DNA of 35,485 nucleotides from a virus. The stretch is from positions 1-35,485 of the IMG/VR virus record IMGVR_UViG_3300028800_000220; one strand, written 5' to 3'. Positions within the stretch are counted from its first letter, which is position 1. The number at the start of each line of letters is the position of its first letter. Made by a program: the position numbers and the translations under genes. Shown here piece by piece: positions 15,783-21,925 of this stretch. Below the pieces are notes generated by a model. That model did no database searches and had not been told where the DNA came from. It was given only the letters and a program-made list of their open reading frames with translations.

Positions 15783-16014
15783 AAGTTATCCTACGAGGCC
15801 TCGGTAGGAGCCTGAACGCATCTGGGAGATACTCGCAAGGTATCCTTGTCAGTGGCGGATAAAGGGTTTCAGGTAGACCCTCCGTTGGGAACCAGAGAGA
15901 GGCCAACATCAAAGTTGCAGAGTGGTCAAAATCTGATGCTCAGATGCGTATTCCGATGAACCGGATCTCGTATCTGGAGACAGAGATTATAGTTAAGAAT
16001 CTTCTTGCAGGGAA
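15783..16014 (+). ncRNA. Structured RNA candidate R1
   Basis: A gene-free stretch after the NAMPT-like gene. It starts with a TCCTAC/GTAGGA hairpin (15789-15809). A perfect 9-bp stem then closes a 131-nt domain: ACGCATCTG (15816-15824) with CAGATGCGT (15941-15949). Inside are GATAC/GTATC, AGGGT/ACCCT (extended by CGG/CCG) and GTTGG/CCAAC hairpins. It contains GTCAGTGGCGG, also seen in the 20941-21250 region. It ends just before the AAGGAG site of the next gene, so it may be a separate RNA or a 5' leader. No known family recognised. Confidence 0.5.
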
Positions 16015-16034
16015 AAAATAAAAAGGAGCCTCAA

Positions 16035-16241
16035 ATGGAAAAGCATTCCCCCTTTATGACCCCGGAAGAAGTAGAAAAGCACTGGGAATATATTCGTGCA
16101 AGTTCGCAAGAATTTGAGTCATGGCCTGAATGGAAGAAACAATCATTCTCTGTAAATTACCGAACGGAAAGTCTGCAGAAGCAACCCAAACTAGCTTCTA
16201 TAGACACTAAAGAGCCTTCCACAATTATTCTCGAAAAATAG
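16035..16241 (+). CDS. Small hypothetical protein (68 aa)
   Basis: Starts at the ATG at 16035, nine bases after AAAAAGGAGCC; an upstream in-frame TTG has no such site. The product is charged and Trp-rich at the N-terminus (PEEVEKHWEYIRASSQEFES), with a disordered tail. No family recognised. It lies between two structured RNA candidates. Confidence 0.6.
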   Translation: MEKHSPFMTPEEVEKHWEYIRASSQEFESWPEWKKQSFSVNYRTESLQKQPKLASIDTKEPSTIILEK

Positions 16242-16250
16242 ATCCTCTAG

Positions 16251-16327
16251 GGATCGCATCATTTGCGGTAATGTTGACAGCGATGGCCTCTCGGCTTGCG
16301 AGTCGTTGAGTCGGTACTATTCGATCC
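16251..16327. ncRNA. Structured RNA candidate R2
   Basis: GGATCG (16251-16256) pairs with CGATCC (16322-16327), closing a 77-nt segment. Inside, CATT/AATG and a longer CAGCGA/TCGTTG stem topped by CTCG/CGAG can form. It lies between a plus-strand gene end and a convergent minus-strand gene end, so strand is uncertain. The size resembles a tRNA, but no canonical anticodon or T-arm is present. Confidence 0.3.
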
Positions 16328-16340
16328 GGCCCGCAGCATT

Positions 16341-16574
16341 TTAAACTTTAACAGCAAATCCATTGCCAACGAAGAAATGGTCACCACAACCACCCTGAAC
16401 CACTGATGGCGCTAAGGTAAGTGGGAATTTTTGTAAAATAGTATGTTTTAGGTGAGATATGTGGCCACAGAAGGGGCAGGCCATCACGATAGTGTCATCA
16501 GAAACAAAGCAATAATCCCCCGGATTAGTAAAATGTGCCCTATTCGGTTTTTCCGTAAGGGTATTGCTTTGCAT
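16341..16574 (-). CDS. Small zinc-finger-like protein (77 aa)
   Basis: Starts with ATG four bases after the stop of the peptidase gene, so it is probably coupled to it. Residues 33-45 hold a CPFCGH motif, with a later Cys-Gly-Asp-His (CGDHF); these could form a single zinc site. The rest is beta-rich. No family recognised. Confidence 0.5.
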   Translation of the reverse strand: MQSNTLTEKPNRAHFTNPGDYCFVSDDTIVMACPFCGHISHLKHTILQKFPLTLAPSVVQGGCGDHFFVGNGFAVKV

Positions 16575-16577
16575 GGT

Positions 16578-17006
16578 TCACGGTGTAAAATATCTGCCAG
16601 AAGGACCGACAGAATGAAGATCAATGTGTATCCAAGTTGTAGTGCCCCTTTCCATACGAATTTCCAATTGATCCAATAGGGGCTCTAATTTATCCTTAAT
16701 TTCTTGAATAGTAAGACTGCCATTGCAATCAAAATCACACGCGAGATTCATGGCGTGGACATCTAAACCGGTAGGCAATAGGATTCTTTGAGCGATATTG
16801 TAGGCTTTAGACCTAAAAATGCAATGCACATTCATTGGACAGCCGAGCGCTGTTCTAACTTCTTCAAGTTTTTGACACAATGCAGTAAGTTTATCGAAGT
16901 CTGCATTGTCATCTAGTGTTGCCAATCTATTCCAATTATGTAACATTAAACAGTCTGCTACTGTAAAATGCTCAGTTACTTGTTCTGATCCATTTGTCCA
17001 ATCCAT
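16578..17006 (-). CDS. M15-type zinc peptidase (endolysin-like)
   Basis: 142 aa. It fits the Peptidase_M15_3 / D-Ala-D-Ala carboxypeptidase fold: an FTVADCL start, a CIFRSKAYN strand (counterpart of the GYRSPxxN motif), zinc ligands in DVHAMNLACDFD (His and Asp) and the third ligand with catalytic surroundings in TWIHIDL. Phages use such enzymes as endolysins or virion-associated peptidoglycan hydrolases, cutting peptide cross-links in the periplasm. No signal peptide is visible, so a holin would be needed. AAGGTG precedes the ATG. An AATCTTAAGTATATAAGG element lies 37 nt upstream. Confidence 0.8.
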   Translation of the reverse strand: MDWTNGSEQVTEHFTVADCLMLHNWNRLATLDDNADFDKLTALCQKLEEVRTALGCPMNVHCIFRSKAYNIAQRILLPTGLDVHAMNLACDFDCNGSLTIQEIKDKLEPLLDQLEIRMERGTTTWIHIDLHSVGPSGRYFTP

Positions 17007-17042
17007 AAATCACCTTGCCTTTATTAAAGTGTCCTTATATAC

Positions 17043-17050
17043 TTAAGATT
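17043..17050 (-). promoter_or_regulatory. AATCTTAA element upstream of the peptidase
   Basis: CTAATCTTAAGTATATAAGG on the minus strand, cited here as the AATCTTAA core, 37 nt before the ATG at 17006. It directly abuts the 5' end of RNA candidate A on the other strand. Confidence 0.45.
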
Positions 17051-17051
17051 A

Positions 17052-17177
17052 GCTGGCGAGGGTTTGGCTAGCCCCATCGTGATGGGAATCACGGTGAAAC
17101 CGTTCGATTCGGTATAAGGAACAATACCGTCCGGTAGGACGGGTGAAAATGTCAGGTTCGAATCCTGATTCGTTAGC
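17052..17177 (+). ncRNA. tRNA-like structured RNA candidate A
   Basis: 126 nt. GCTGGCGAG (17052-17060) pairs over 9 bp with TTCGTTAGC (17169-17177), including G-U pairs. Stacked directly on this stem is a canonical T-arm: TCAGG, loop TTCGAAT, CCTGA (17152-17168). After the 5' stem comes a D-arm-like GG-containing loop (GGTTTGGCTAGCC). In between are CATCGTGA/TCACGGTG, GGTAT/ATACC and CGTCC/GGACG hairpins in place of an anticodon arm. It ends 19 nt before the oxygenase ATG. Too long and without an anticodon loop for a normal tRNA. Confidence 0.55.
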
Positions 17178-17195
17178 CTTAATTTTGGAGAATAT

Positions 17196-18032
17196 ATGGA
17201 TGTAAAGGTAATCAGTTTAAGGTCAAAAGATTTCGATTATGATTTCATGGAATCCATAATTTCTACGGGGTTTGCGGTGGTGAAGAATTTCGGCGTAGAC
17301 CTAGGTCTTATTCGTGATACCCAAGCCGGATGGAAAGAGTTTTTCAATAAAAATAGAAGCTATAAGGATCAATTTGTCAATTCCAAAGATTCAAATTTGG
17401 GATTTACGGGATTTGGTGGCGAAAAGGCTGTAGGAGCACAAGTTGCTGATATTAAAGAATTTTTTCACTATAAACCAGGAGTACGGCTTCCAGATGAAGT
17501 GTCAGTTCTTACTCAAAAACTTTATTCTCTTCTAGAAGGAGATGTTTCTGGTCGTTTGCTTCACGCCCTAAATAGGAACGAATCAATCCCAGTAGATTTT
17601 GTTGAGGTGTGTAGAAATAGCAATAATACCCTCATGAGGGCAATTTATTACCCATCCCTGGACAGTATCAAACAAGAACCGGGTGCCGTAAGGGCAGCAG
17701 CTCATGAGGACATCAACATTCTTACACTATTGGTTGCCGCTAGTGCTCCAGGATTAGAAGTTCAAGATAATGTTGGACGGTGGCATTCCGTACCTTTTGA
17801 AGAAAACTCTTTGATCGTAAACGCAGGAGATATGCTTCAGCTTGCTAGCGGTGGGCGGTTTAAGTCTACTACACATAGGGTTGTCAACCCTGATAATTCC
17901 AATTCGGATAGGTTGTCAATCCCATTGTTTGTTCATGCCAATGGTGATACTATTCTAGTACCAGGCGTTACGGCACAACAATACCTTGATGAAAGACTTA
18001 ATGCTATTTATAAGGGCGGATATGGAAAATAG
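17196..18032 (+). CDS. 2-oxoglutarate/Fe(II)-dependent oxygenase
   Basis: 278 aa, isopenicillin-N-synthase-like. The iron triad is His170-x-Asp172 (AAHEDINILTLL) and His227 (STTHRV), with Arg239-x-Ser241 (DRLSIPLF) binding 2-oxoglutarate. The N-terminal part (IISTGFAVVKNFGV) matches the DIOX_N-type segment. Such phage enzymes are thought to modify nucleic acid or metabolites, but the substrate cannot be read from the sequence. TTGGAG precedes the ATG. The 3' end overlaps the start of the endonuclease gene by 11 nt. Confidence 0.85.
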   Translation: MDVKVISLRSKDFDYDFMESIISTGFAVVKNFGVDLGLIRDTQAGWKEFFNKNRSYKDQFVNSKDSNLGFTGFGGEKAVGAQVADIKEFFHYKPGVRLPDEVSVLTQKLYSLLEGDVSGRLLHALNRNESIPVDFVEVCRNSNNTLMRAIYYPSLDSIKQEPGAVRAAAHEDINILTLLVAASAPGLEVQDNVGRWHSVPFEENSLIVNAGDMLQLASGGRFKSTTHRVVNPDNSNSDRLSIPLFVHANGDTILVPGVTAQQYLDERLNAIYKGGYGK

Positions 18033-18630
18033 AAAAGTTTGCAATGTATGTAAACAACATAAATTACATATAGAATTTTGTAAAAATAAAGCAAGCAAAG
18101 ATGGATTAAATTATAAATGTAATAATTGCAATAAATTAGCAAGAATTAAATATTTGGTAAACAATAAAGACAAGGAACTCAAGAGACATAAATTATACAA
18201 ATTAAATAACAAAGAAAAAATTAAAAAAAATGATAAATTATATAGATTAAACAATAAACACAAAGAATATGGGAGACAAAAAATATGGAGAAAAAATAAT
18301 CCACAAAAAGTTAAAGATAAGGGCAAAAGAGCAAGAATGAAAACAGATAAATCAAAATTTAAAAATCTTTCTTTGTTATATAAATTTGGTATATCTTTAC
18401 ATGAATTTGAACTAATGGTAAAAAAACAAAGTAATTTATGTGCTATATGCAATTCGCAAGAAACTCTTTTTGATAAAAGAGCTAATAAAATAAGATCTCT
18501 TGTGGTAGATCACGATCACAGAAGTGGTAAAATTAGGGGACTTTTATGCGGTGCGTGTAATAAAGGATTAGGTTTATTTAAAGATAATTCAGAAATAATT
18601 AAAAAAGCTAGTGAGTATTTAAAATTATGA
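18022..18630 (+). CDS. Recombination endonuclease VII-type HNH nuclease
   Basis: 202 aa from the ATG at 18022, which overlaps the end of the oxygenase gene; AAGGGCGG precedes it. An N-terminal zinc ribbon (CNVCK...CNNCNK) is followed by a Lys/Asn-rich helical linker of about 70 residues and a C-terminal Endonuclease_7 domain: FGISLHEFELMVKKQSNLCAIC, the His-Me core VVDHDHRSGKIRGLLCGACN and GLGLFKDN. Relatives include both resolvase-type and mobile endonucleases. The coding sequence is far more A-rich than its neighbours and squeezed between two genes with overlaps at both ends, suggesting recent arrival as a homing element. Confidence 0.88.
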   Translation: MENRKVCNVCKQHKLHIEFCKNKASKDGLNYKCNNCNKLARIKYLVNNKDKELKRHKLYKLNNKEKIKKNDKLYRLNNKHKEYGRQKIWRKNNPQKVKDKGKRARMKTDKSKFKNLSLLYKFGISLHEFELMVKKQSNLCAICNSQETLFDKRANKIRSLVVDHDHRSGKIRGLLCGACNKGLGLFKDNSEIIKKASEYLKL

Positions 18631-19778
18631 AATTACCTATAATTTATAAGAAAAATAATTCTGGCTCCATTCAATTTTGGGAAATTGAAACTGGCGAATA
18701 TGATGGAATTGCTTGGTTTGAAACCACTTATGGGCAGTTAGGCACTGATAGTCCACAAACAACTACTGACTATATCGAGAAAGGCAAAAATATCGGTAAA
18801 AAGAACCAAACAACAGCCTTACAACAAGCGGAAGCAGAAGCGCAGGCTAAATGGGAAAAACAAAAGAAAAAGGGATATGTCGAATCTATAAAAGATGCGG
18901 AAAATGATAAGCTTGACGATCTAATTGAAGGTGGCATTGTCCCTATGTTAGCTCACAAATTTACCGATCATGGACATAAGGTAAAGTATCCGGCCTATGT
19001 ACAGCCCAAATTAGATGGCATTCGCTGCATTGCCATTCTAAAAGATGGTAAATGTACTCTCTGGTCTCGTACCAGGAAACAAATCACCTCCATGCCACAT
19101 ATTGTTAAAGATATAGAAACCTTAACTGGTATGCATATAGATGGTCATTTGTTTTTAGATGGTGAGCTGTATAATCATGATTTTAAGAATGATTTTGAAA
19201 AAATAGTATCTGCCGTTAGAAAAGAAGATCCAGAAGATGGGTATCTGAACGTTCAATATCATATTTATGATGTTATTAACGAGTCTACTTTTTATAGTAG
19301 AGAAATGAGTTTATCTAAATATTTACGTGATAAGATTATGGAAAATCATCTATCATATTTAAAAGTGGTAGAGACTATCAGAATATATGATGAAACTCAA
19401 GTCATTGATAGTTTTAACAAATTTAAGAAAGAAGGATACGAAGGTGCGATGGTGCGCAATGAAGCGGGTCTTTATGTAAATAAACGCAGTTACGATTTGT
19501 TAAAAGTAAAGGAGTTTGACGATGCTGAATTCAAAATTATTGGAATTGATGAAGGTCGTGGAAAACTCGCAGGACACGTTGGTGCTTTTGTGTGCGTCAC
19601 GACAGATGGGAAAGAATTTTTTGCTAAAATGTCTGGAGAGACAGATAAGCTCAAAGAATACTTTGAAAATCATAAACTTTGGCAGAACAAGCAACTTACA
19701 GTTAAATACCAAGGCCTTACTGGGGCAGCCAAAGTTCCGCGATTTCCTGTAGGAATTGCAATTAGAGATTATGAATGA
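18627..19778 (+). CDS. ATP-dependent DNA ligase with N-terminal WGR domain
   Basis: 383 aa. Residues 1-85 look like a WGR domain (IQFWEIETGEYDGIAWFETTYGQLG, cited as the FWEIETG and TTYGQLG parts; KNIGKKNQTTALQQAEAEA). Residues 105-383 are a nucleotidyltransferase ligase: motif I PKLDGIR with adenylated Lys128, FLDGELYNHD (motif III), EGAMVRN (motif IV), LLKVKEF (motif V), and an OB-fold tail. It seals nicks in phage DNA. WGR domains bind DNA ends or nicked DNA (PARP family) and occur fused to some phage and bacterial ligases. The ATG overlaps the preceding stop (ATGA). Confidence 0.9.
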   Translation: MKLPIIYKKNNSGSIQFWEIETGEYDGIAWFETTYGQLGTDSPQTTTDYIEKGKNIGKKNQTTALQQAEAEAQAKWEKQKKKGYVESIKDAENDKLDDLIEGGIVPMLAHKFTDHGHKVKYPAYVQPKLDGIRCIAILKDGKCTLWSRTRKQITSMPHIVKDIETLTGMHIDGHLFLDGELYNHDFKNDFEKIVSAVRKEDPEDGYLNVQYHIYDVINESTFYSREMSLSKYLRDKIMENHLSYLKVVETIRIYDETQVIDSFNKFKKEGYEGAMVRNEAGLYVNKRSYDLLKVKEFDDAEFKIIGIDEGRGKLAGHVGAFVCVTTDGKEFFAKMSGETDKLKEYFENHKLWQNKQLTVKYQGLTGAAKVPRFPVGIAIRDYE

Positions 19779-19789
19779 TATAGTTTAGA

Positions 19790-19965
19790 TGCTGGTGGCG
19801 GCGTGGAAGGACACGCACGTATGTTAGGGACGAAAGTCCGACGATTCTGGTCCGCAAATTCACATACGGGGAAGTAGAATATGGTTTGACCAGACATATC
19901 TACTGAGCGCGGCAAAAAGTAAGCGGAATTAACCGCAAGCTAGGAATAAGACCGACTCATCAGCA
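19790..19965 (+). ncRNA. Structured RNA candidate B
   Basis: 176 nt closed by TGCTGGTG (19790-19797) with CATCAGCA (19958-19965). Next comes GCGTG/CACGC with loop GAAGGA (19801-19816), the hairpin shared with candidates C and F. Further in, GTATG/CATAC (19819-19867) encloses a GGAC-GAAA-GTCC GNRA hairpin (19828-19839). An AGTAG/CTACT long hairpin and GCGG/CCGC follow. It ends 8 nt before the GGAGG site of the cytochrome-like gene, so a leader function is also possible. Confidence 0.6.
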
Positions 19966-19983
19966 CTTTATTTGGAGGACTAT

Positions 19984-20265
19984 GTGAAAAAAACAATTCT
20001 TGCTATTTTACTAATCAATTCATTGGGATATGCCCGAAATCCCACTTATACAGAAGACATCCAAGCTATCTTCAAAAATCGATGCTCTAGATGTCATGAT
20101 TATATGGCTGGAAAGAACTGGCAAAAGTATGAAGAAGCTTATAATTTTAGGTTACAAATCAAACAAAAAGTGTATACTAAGGAAATGCTAGCAGGCACTA
20201 ATGATATGCCACAGTCTGAAAGAGATCTGATCATTAATTGGGTTGATACTGGCGCTGCTAAGTAG
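19984..20265 (+). CDS. Secreted c-type cytochrome-like protein
   Basis: 93 aa from a GTG start six bases after GGAGG; no in-frame ATG lies nearby. Residues 1-18 form a signal peptide (two Lys, then TILAILLINSLGYA). The mature part has the covalent haem motif CSRCH in QAIFKNRCSRCHDY, followed near the C-terminus by MPQSERDLIINWVDTGA, where the Met is the likely axial ligand, as in small cytochrome c domains of the planctomycete-type. It would be exported and loaded with haem by the host system in the periplasm. An electron-transfer gene is unusual in a phage. It could rescue or modulate host respiration during infection, which is inference. Confidence 0.75.
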   Translation: MKKTILAILLINSLGYARNPTYTEDIQAIFKNRCSRCHDYMAGKNWQKYEEAYNFRLQIKQKVYTKEMLAGTNDMPQSERDLIINWVDTGAAK

Positions 20266-20271
20266 GGAATT

Positions 20272-20406
20272 ATGGATACGCTTGTCGCAATTATATTAGC
20301 GCTTTATATAGCGTTTGGTTTGTTTTTTAGTTTAGTAGTAGTTCCAGTAGGATTTATTATTCTGATTTATCATGGAATTAAAAGATTACGAAGCAAAAAG
20401 GATTAA
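20272..20406 (+). CDS. Small membrane protein (44 aa)
   Basis: ATG at 20272 with AGGGA five bases upstream, 6 nt after the cytochrome stop. The peptide starts MDTLVAIILALYIAFGLFFS and has one long or two short hydrophobic helices, then a basic tail (KRLRSKKD). The size and topology would suit a small inner-membrane peptide or holin-like protein. Function unknown. Confidence 0.6.
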   Translation: MDTLVAIILALYIAFGLFFSLVVVPVGFIILIYHGIKRLRSKKD

Positions 20407-20411
20407 GTTTA

Positions 20412-20521
20412 GCTGGCGGCGGCGTTGAATGAGAAACGCTCGGATGATTGCGCGAATCTTCCGCACCTTTGAGGAATCTAGGATGTTAAAACAGGGTCGC
20501 CCCCGAAGTTAGCCCGCCAGC
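20412..20521 (+). ncRNA. Structured RNA candidate C
   Basis: 110 nt closed by a perfect 8-bp stem GCTGGCGG (20412-20419) / CCGCCAGC (20514-20521). The next hairpin, GCGTT/AACGC with loop GAATGAGA (20422-20439), matches the position and style of that in candidate B. GGA-T-GATT/AATC-T-TCC and CCT/AGG hairpins follow. The opening 16 bases are nearly identical to those of B. Confidence 0.6.
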
Positions 20522-20527
20522 AACCGT

Positions 20528-20585
20528 TCTTACAGTAGCTCTGTAGGCGACGAGTGAAATCGTGACAAGCGGAGAGAGATCCGCA
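20528..20585 (+). ncRNA. Tandem hairpins (G)
   Basis: Three hairpins in a row: CTTACAG/CTGTAGG with loop TAGCT, ACGA/TCGT, and GCGGA/TCCGC with loop GAGAGA. They lie between candidates C and F and may be a separate RNA or spacer structure. Confidence 0.35.
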
Positions 20586-20589
20586 CAGA

Positions 20590-20829
20590 TTTTCAAAGAC
20601 GGCGTGGACATGACACGTGCAAATGAAACGTACCGTTACGGCGTTTAGCCCACCGGTATTTGGCCTAAGAGTTCGAGGTGGATACCCGTGACATTAGGGT
20701 AATAACGAAACCTTGCAAGTTAAGTCTTTTGGGTATTTAAGTAATTTGCGGAATAAGAATGTGATGGAGTCGGCAGATGCTCAATGACTTCATATATGGC
20801 AAGTCGGTGTAATTCCGATTCTTTGAAAA
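20590..20829 (+). ncRNA. tRNA-like structured RNA candidate F
   Basis: 240 nt closed by a perfect 10-bp stem TTTTCAAAGA (20590-20599) / TCTTTGAAAA (20820-20829). CGTG/CACG with loop GACATGA (20603-20617) follows the 5' strand, like the hairpins in B and C. At the 3' end GTCGG, loop TGTAATT, CCGAT (20803-20819) forms a 5-bp, 7-nt-loop arm stacked directly on the terminal stem, like a T-arm. The overall plan (acceptor-like stem, D-like arm, long middle, T-like arm) recalls tmRNA, but its conserved sequences are absent. Confidence 0.5.
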
Positions 20830-20839
20830 AAAATTTTTA

Positions 20840-20930
20840 GCTGGTGGCGATGTAAGTCGCTTAGAGGATACACAGGTCGGCTCTGTTTTGATTGGTCGCG
20901 TTCGAGTTGGCAGTTCACCGACCCACCAGC
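20840..20930 (+). ncRNA. tRNA-like structured RNA candidate D
   Basis: 91 nt. GCTGGTGG (20840-20847) pairs with CCACCAGC (20923-20930). A D-like arm GCGA/TCGC (20847-20860) follows at once. GTTGG, loop CAGTTCA, CCGAC (20906-20922) forms a T-like arm stacked on the terminal stem. The middle can form ACAG/CTGT with a 7-nt loop GTCGGCT (20872-20886). The cloverleaf is nearly tRNA-like, but the T-loop is not canonical and the anticodon arm is displaced by about 11 nt. Confidence 0.5.
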
Positions 20931-20940
20931 ACATTTTATT

Positions 20941-21250
20941 GGGTGCCAGTACAATGCGTGAGGCAGCTAGAAGTCAACAACCGCACTAGCCTGGTGAAAA
21001 GGACCGTGAAGGGGCCTGCCCATTAATAGTCAGTGGCGGCGAGGTAACTAGTGTACTTGCCCGTAAGGTAGGGCTGAGAAGCCTGAGTCGTAAGACGTGC
21101 CACATGATGAAGCTACGGCCCGTGCTAAGGGTAGAAACAAACGAGCCTTAATTTTTGGGTACTGAAAGCGTTCTGCACAAAGGTTCCACTAAGTTAGCAC
21201 TGATGTGGGGAGACAAGGCGCACGAGTGGCAAAATCCCGAATCGTAGTTA
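20941..21250 (+). ncRNA. Structured region E
   Basis: About 310 nt without a gene. It contains CAGTAC/GTACTG (20947-20952 with 21159-21164), GCTAG/CTAGC (20966-20990), GGCGAG/CTTGCC (21038-21061), and two GNRA hairpins, GGCT-GAGA-AGCC (21072-21083) and GTC-GTAA-GAC (21087-21096). AGTCAGTGGCGG is shared with R1. It may hold one large RNA or two smaller ones. It ends shortly before the GAGGA site of the next gene. Confidence 0.4.
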
Positions 21251-21268
21251 ATATTTTAGAGGAAAGTT

Positions 21269-21448
21269 ATGTTAAAAAAGATTCTGGCAGTACATCTGAT
21301 TATTGTTAGTGCCTTCGCGGTGCCACTTTTATTGGGATGGCTTTTTAATACATATCCGATTTCAATGGTTATATTTGTTGTGTTACTTGTAGAATTCTTT
21401 ATAGTAACAACCATATCTGCAAATGAAGATATAGATAATTTAAGATGA
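21269..21448 (+). CDS. Small membrane protein (59 aa)
   Basis: ATG at 21269, preceded by AGAGGA. The peptide (MLKKILAVHLIIVSAFAVPL...) has two hydrophobic helices at about 5-26 and 31-49 and an acidic tail (ANEDIDN). It is followed after 13 nt by the SemiSWEET-like gene, preceded by AGGAAG, so the two form an operon of membrane proteins. No family recognised. Confidence 0.6.
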   Translation: MLKKILAVHLIIVSAFAVPLLLGWLFNTYPISMVIFVVLLVEFFIVTTISANEDIDNLR

Positions 21449-21461
21449 CAGGAAGCGATAT

Positions 21462-21722
21462 ATGATCACAAAATTGTTGGGAGTTTTAGGCGGTTTTTGT
21501 TTTGGATACTGCGGAGTTCCTGCTGCATATCAAACATTTAAGGCGGGGAAAAGTGTAGGAACGCCGGTATCCATCGCCTGGATGATCTTCTTGGGCGCGA
21601 TCTTTATGTATTCTTACTTATTCTTGAATTATGGTTTTGATTTAATTTTGACGATTAACTATCTTGTAGAGGCTCTGAGTTGGGGATTGATTGTTTATTA
21701 CCATTATTTTCCGAGAAATTAA
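21462..21722 (+). CDS. SemiSWEET/PQ-loop-like membrane protein
   Basis: 86 aa with three predicted membrane helices (about 4-22, 36-57, 62-80), the size and topology of a SemiSWEET half-transporter. The first helix and loop (GGFCFGYCGVPAAYQTFKAG, then KSVGTPVSIAW) resemble the PQ-loop pattern, in which a Pro and a Gln end helix 1 and a KS(V/T)xG(T/V) turn precedes helix 2. Cellular members dimerise to move sugars across the inner membrane. A sugar or small-metabolite transport role in infected cells is inferred only. Confidence 0.6.
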   Translation: MITKLLGVLGGFCFGYCGVPAAYQTFKAGKSVGTPVSIAWMIFLGAIFMYSYLFLNYGFDLILTINYLVEALSWGLIVYYHYFPRN

Positions 21723-21736
21723 TTTTTGGAGTGTGA

Positions 21737-21925
21737 ATGAAACTATCTAAGCTAATTGAAAGATTGCAATGGTTTCAATTAAAATTGCCACCTGATGCCG
21801 AAGTAGATTTGATGATTGAAGTAAATGAACCTGAAGAATGTCAATATCAATTTCCAGCAAATGATATAGCATCAGATGGAGAAAAAGTAATTATAATGCA
21901 CGAAAAATGGGGCGTGAAAGACTAA
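21737..21925 (+). CDS. Small phage hypothetical protein (62 aa)
   Basis: ATG at 21737 with TTTGGAGTG upstream, 14 nt after the SemiSWEET-like gene. It resembles a small phage protein type beginning with KLSKLIERLQWFQLKLPPDA followed by an acidic beta segment (EVDLMIEVNEPEE); function unknown. Its stop overlaps by 4 nt that of the convergent Mu F-like gene, marking the end of the plus-strand island. Confidence 0.65.
   Translation: MKLSKLIERLQWFQLKLPPDAEVDLMIEVNEPEECQYQFPANDIASDGEKVIIMHEKWGVKD

Noticed and set aside
16251-16327. A 77-nt segment with complementary ends, considered as a tRNA gene
   Set aside because: Only 6 bp of acceptor pairing, no TTCRA-type T-loop, and the middle folds into one long hairpin without an anticodon loop. 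Kept only as a structured RNA candidate.
20590-20829. Candidate F considered as a tmRNA
   Set aside because: Length and plan are suggestive, but the conserved tmRNA 5' sequence, the GGTTCRA T-loop and a credible tag reading frame are not seen.
20737-20934. Minus-strand frame across RNA candidates F and D
   Set aside because: No ribosome binding site, low-quality composition, and it spans two RNA candidates with terminal stems.
21031-21055. AGTGGCGGCGAGGTAAC resembling a 16S rRNA stretch
   Set aside because: The match is short, diverges on both sides, and no further rRNA signature follows.
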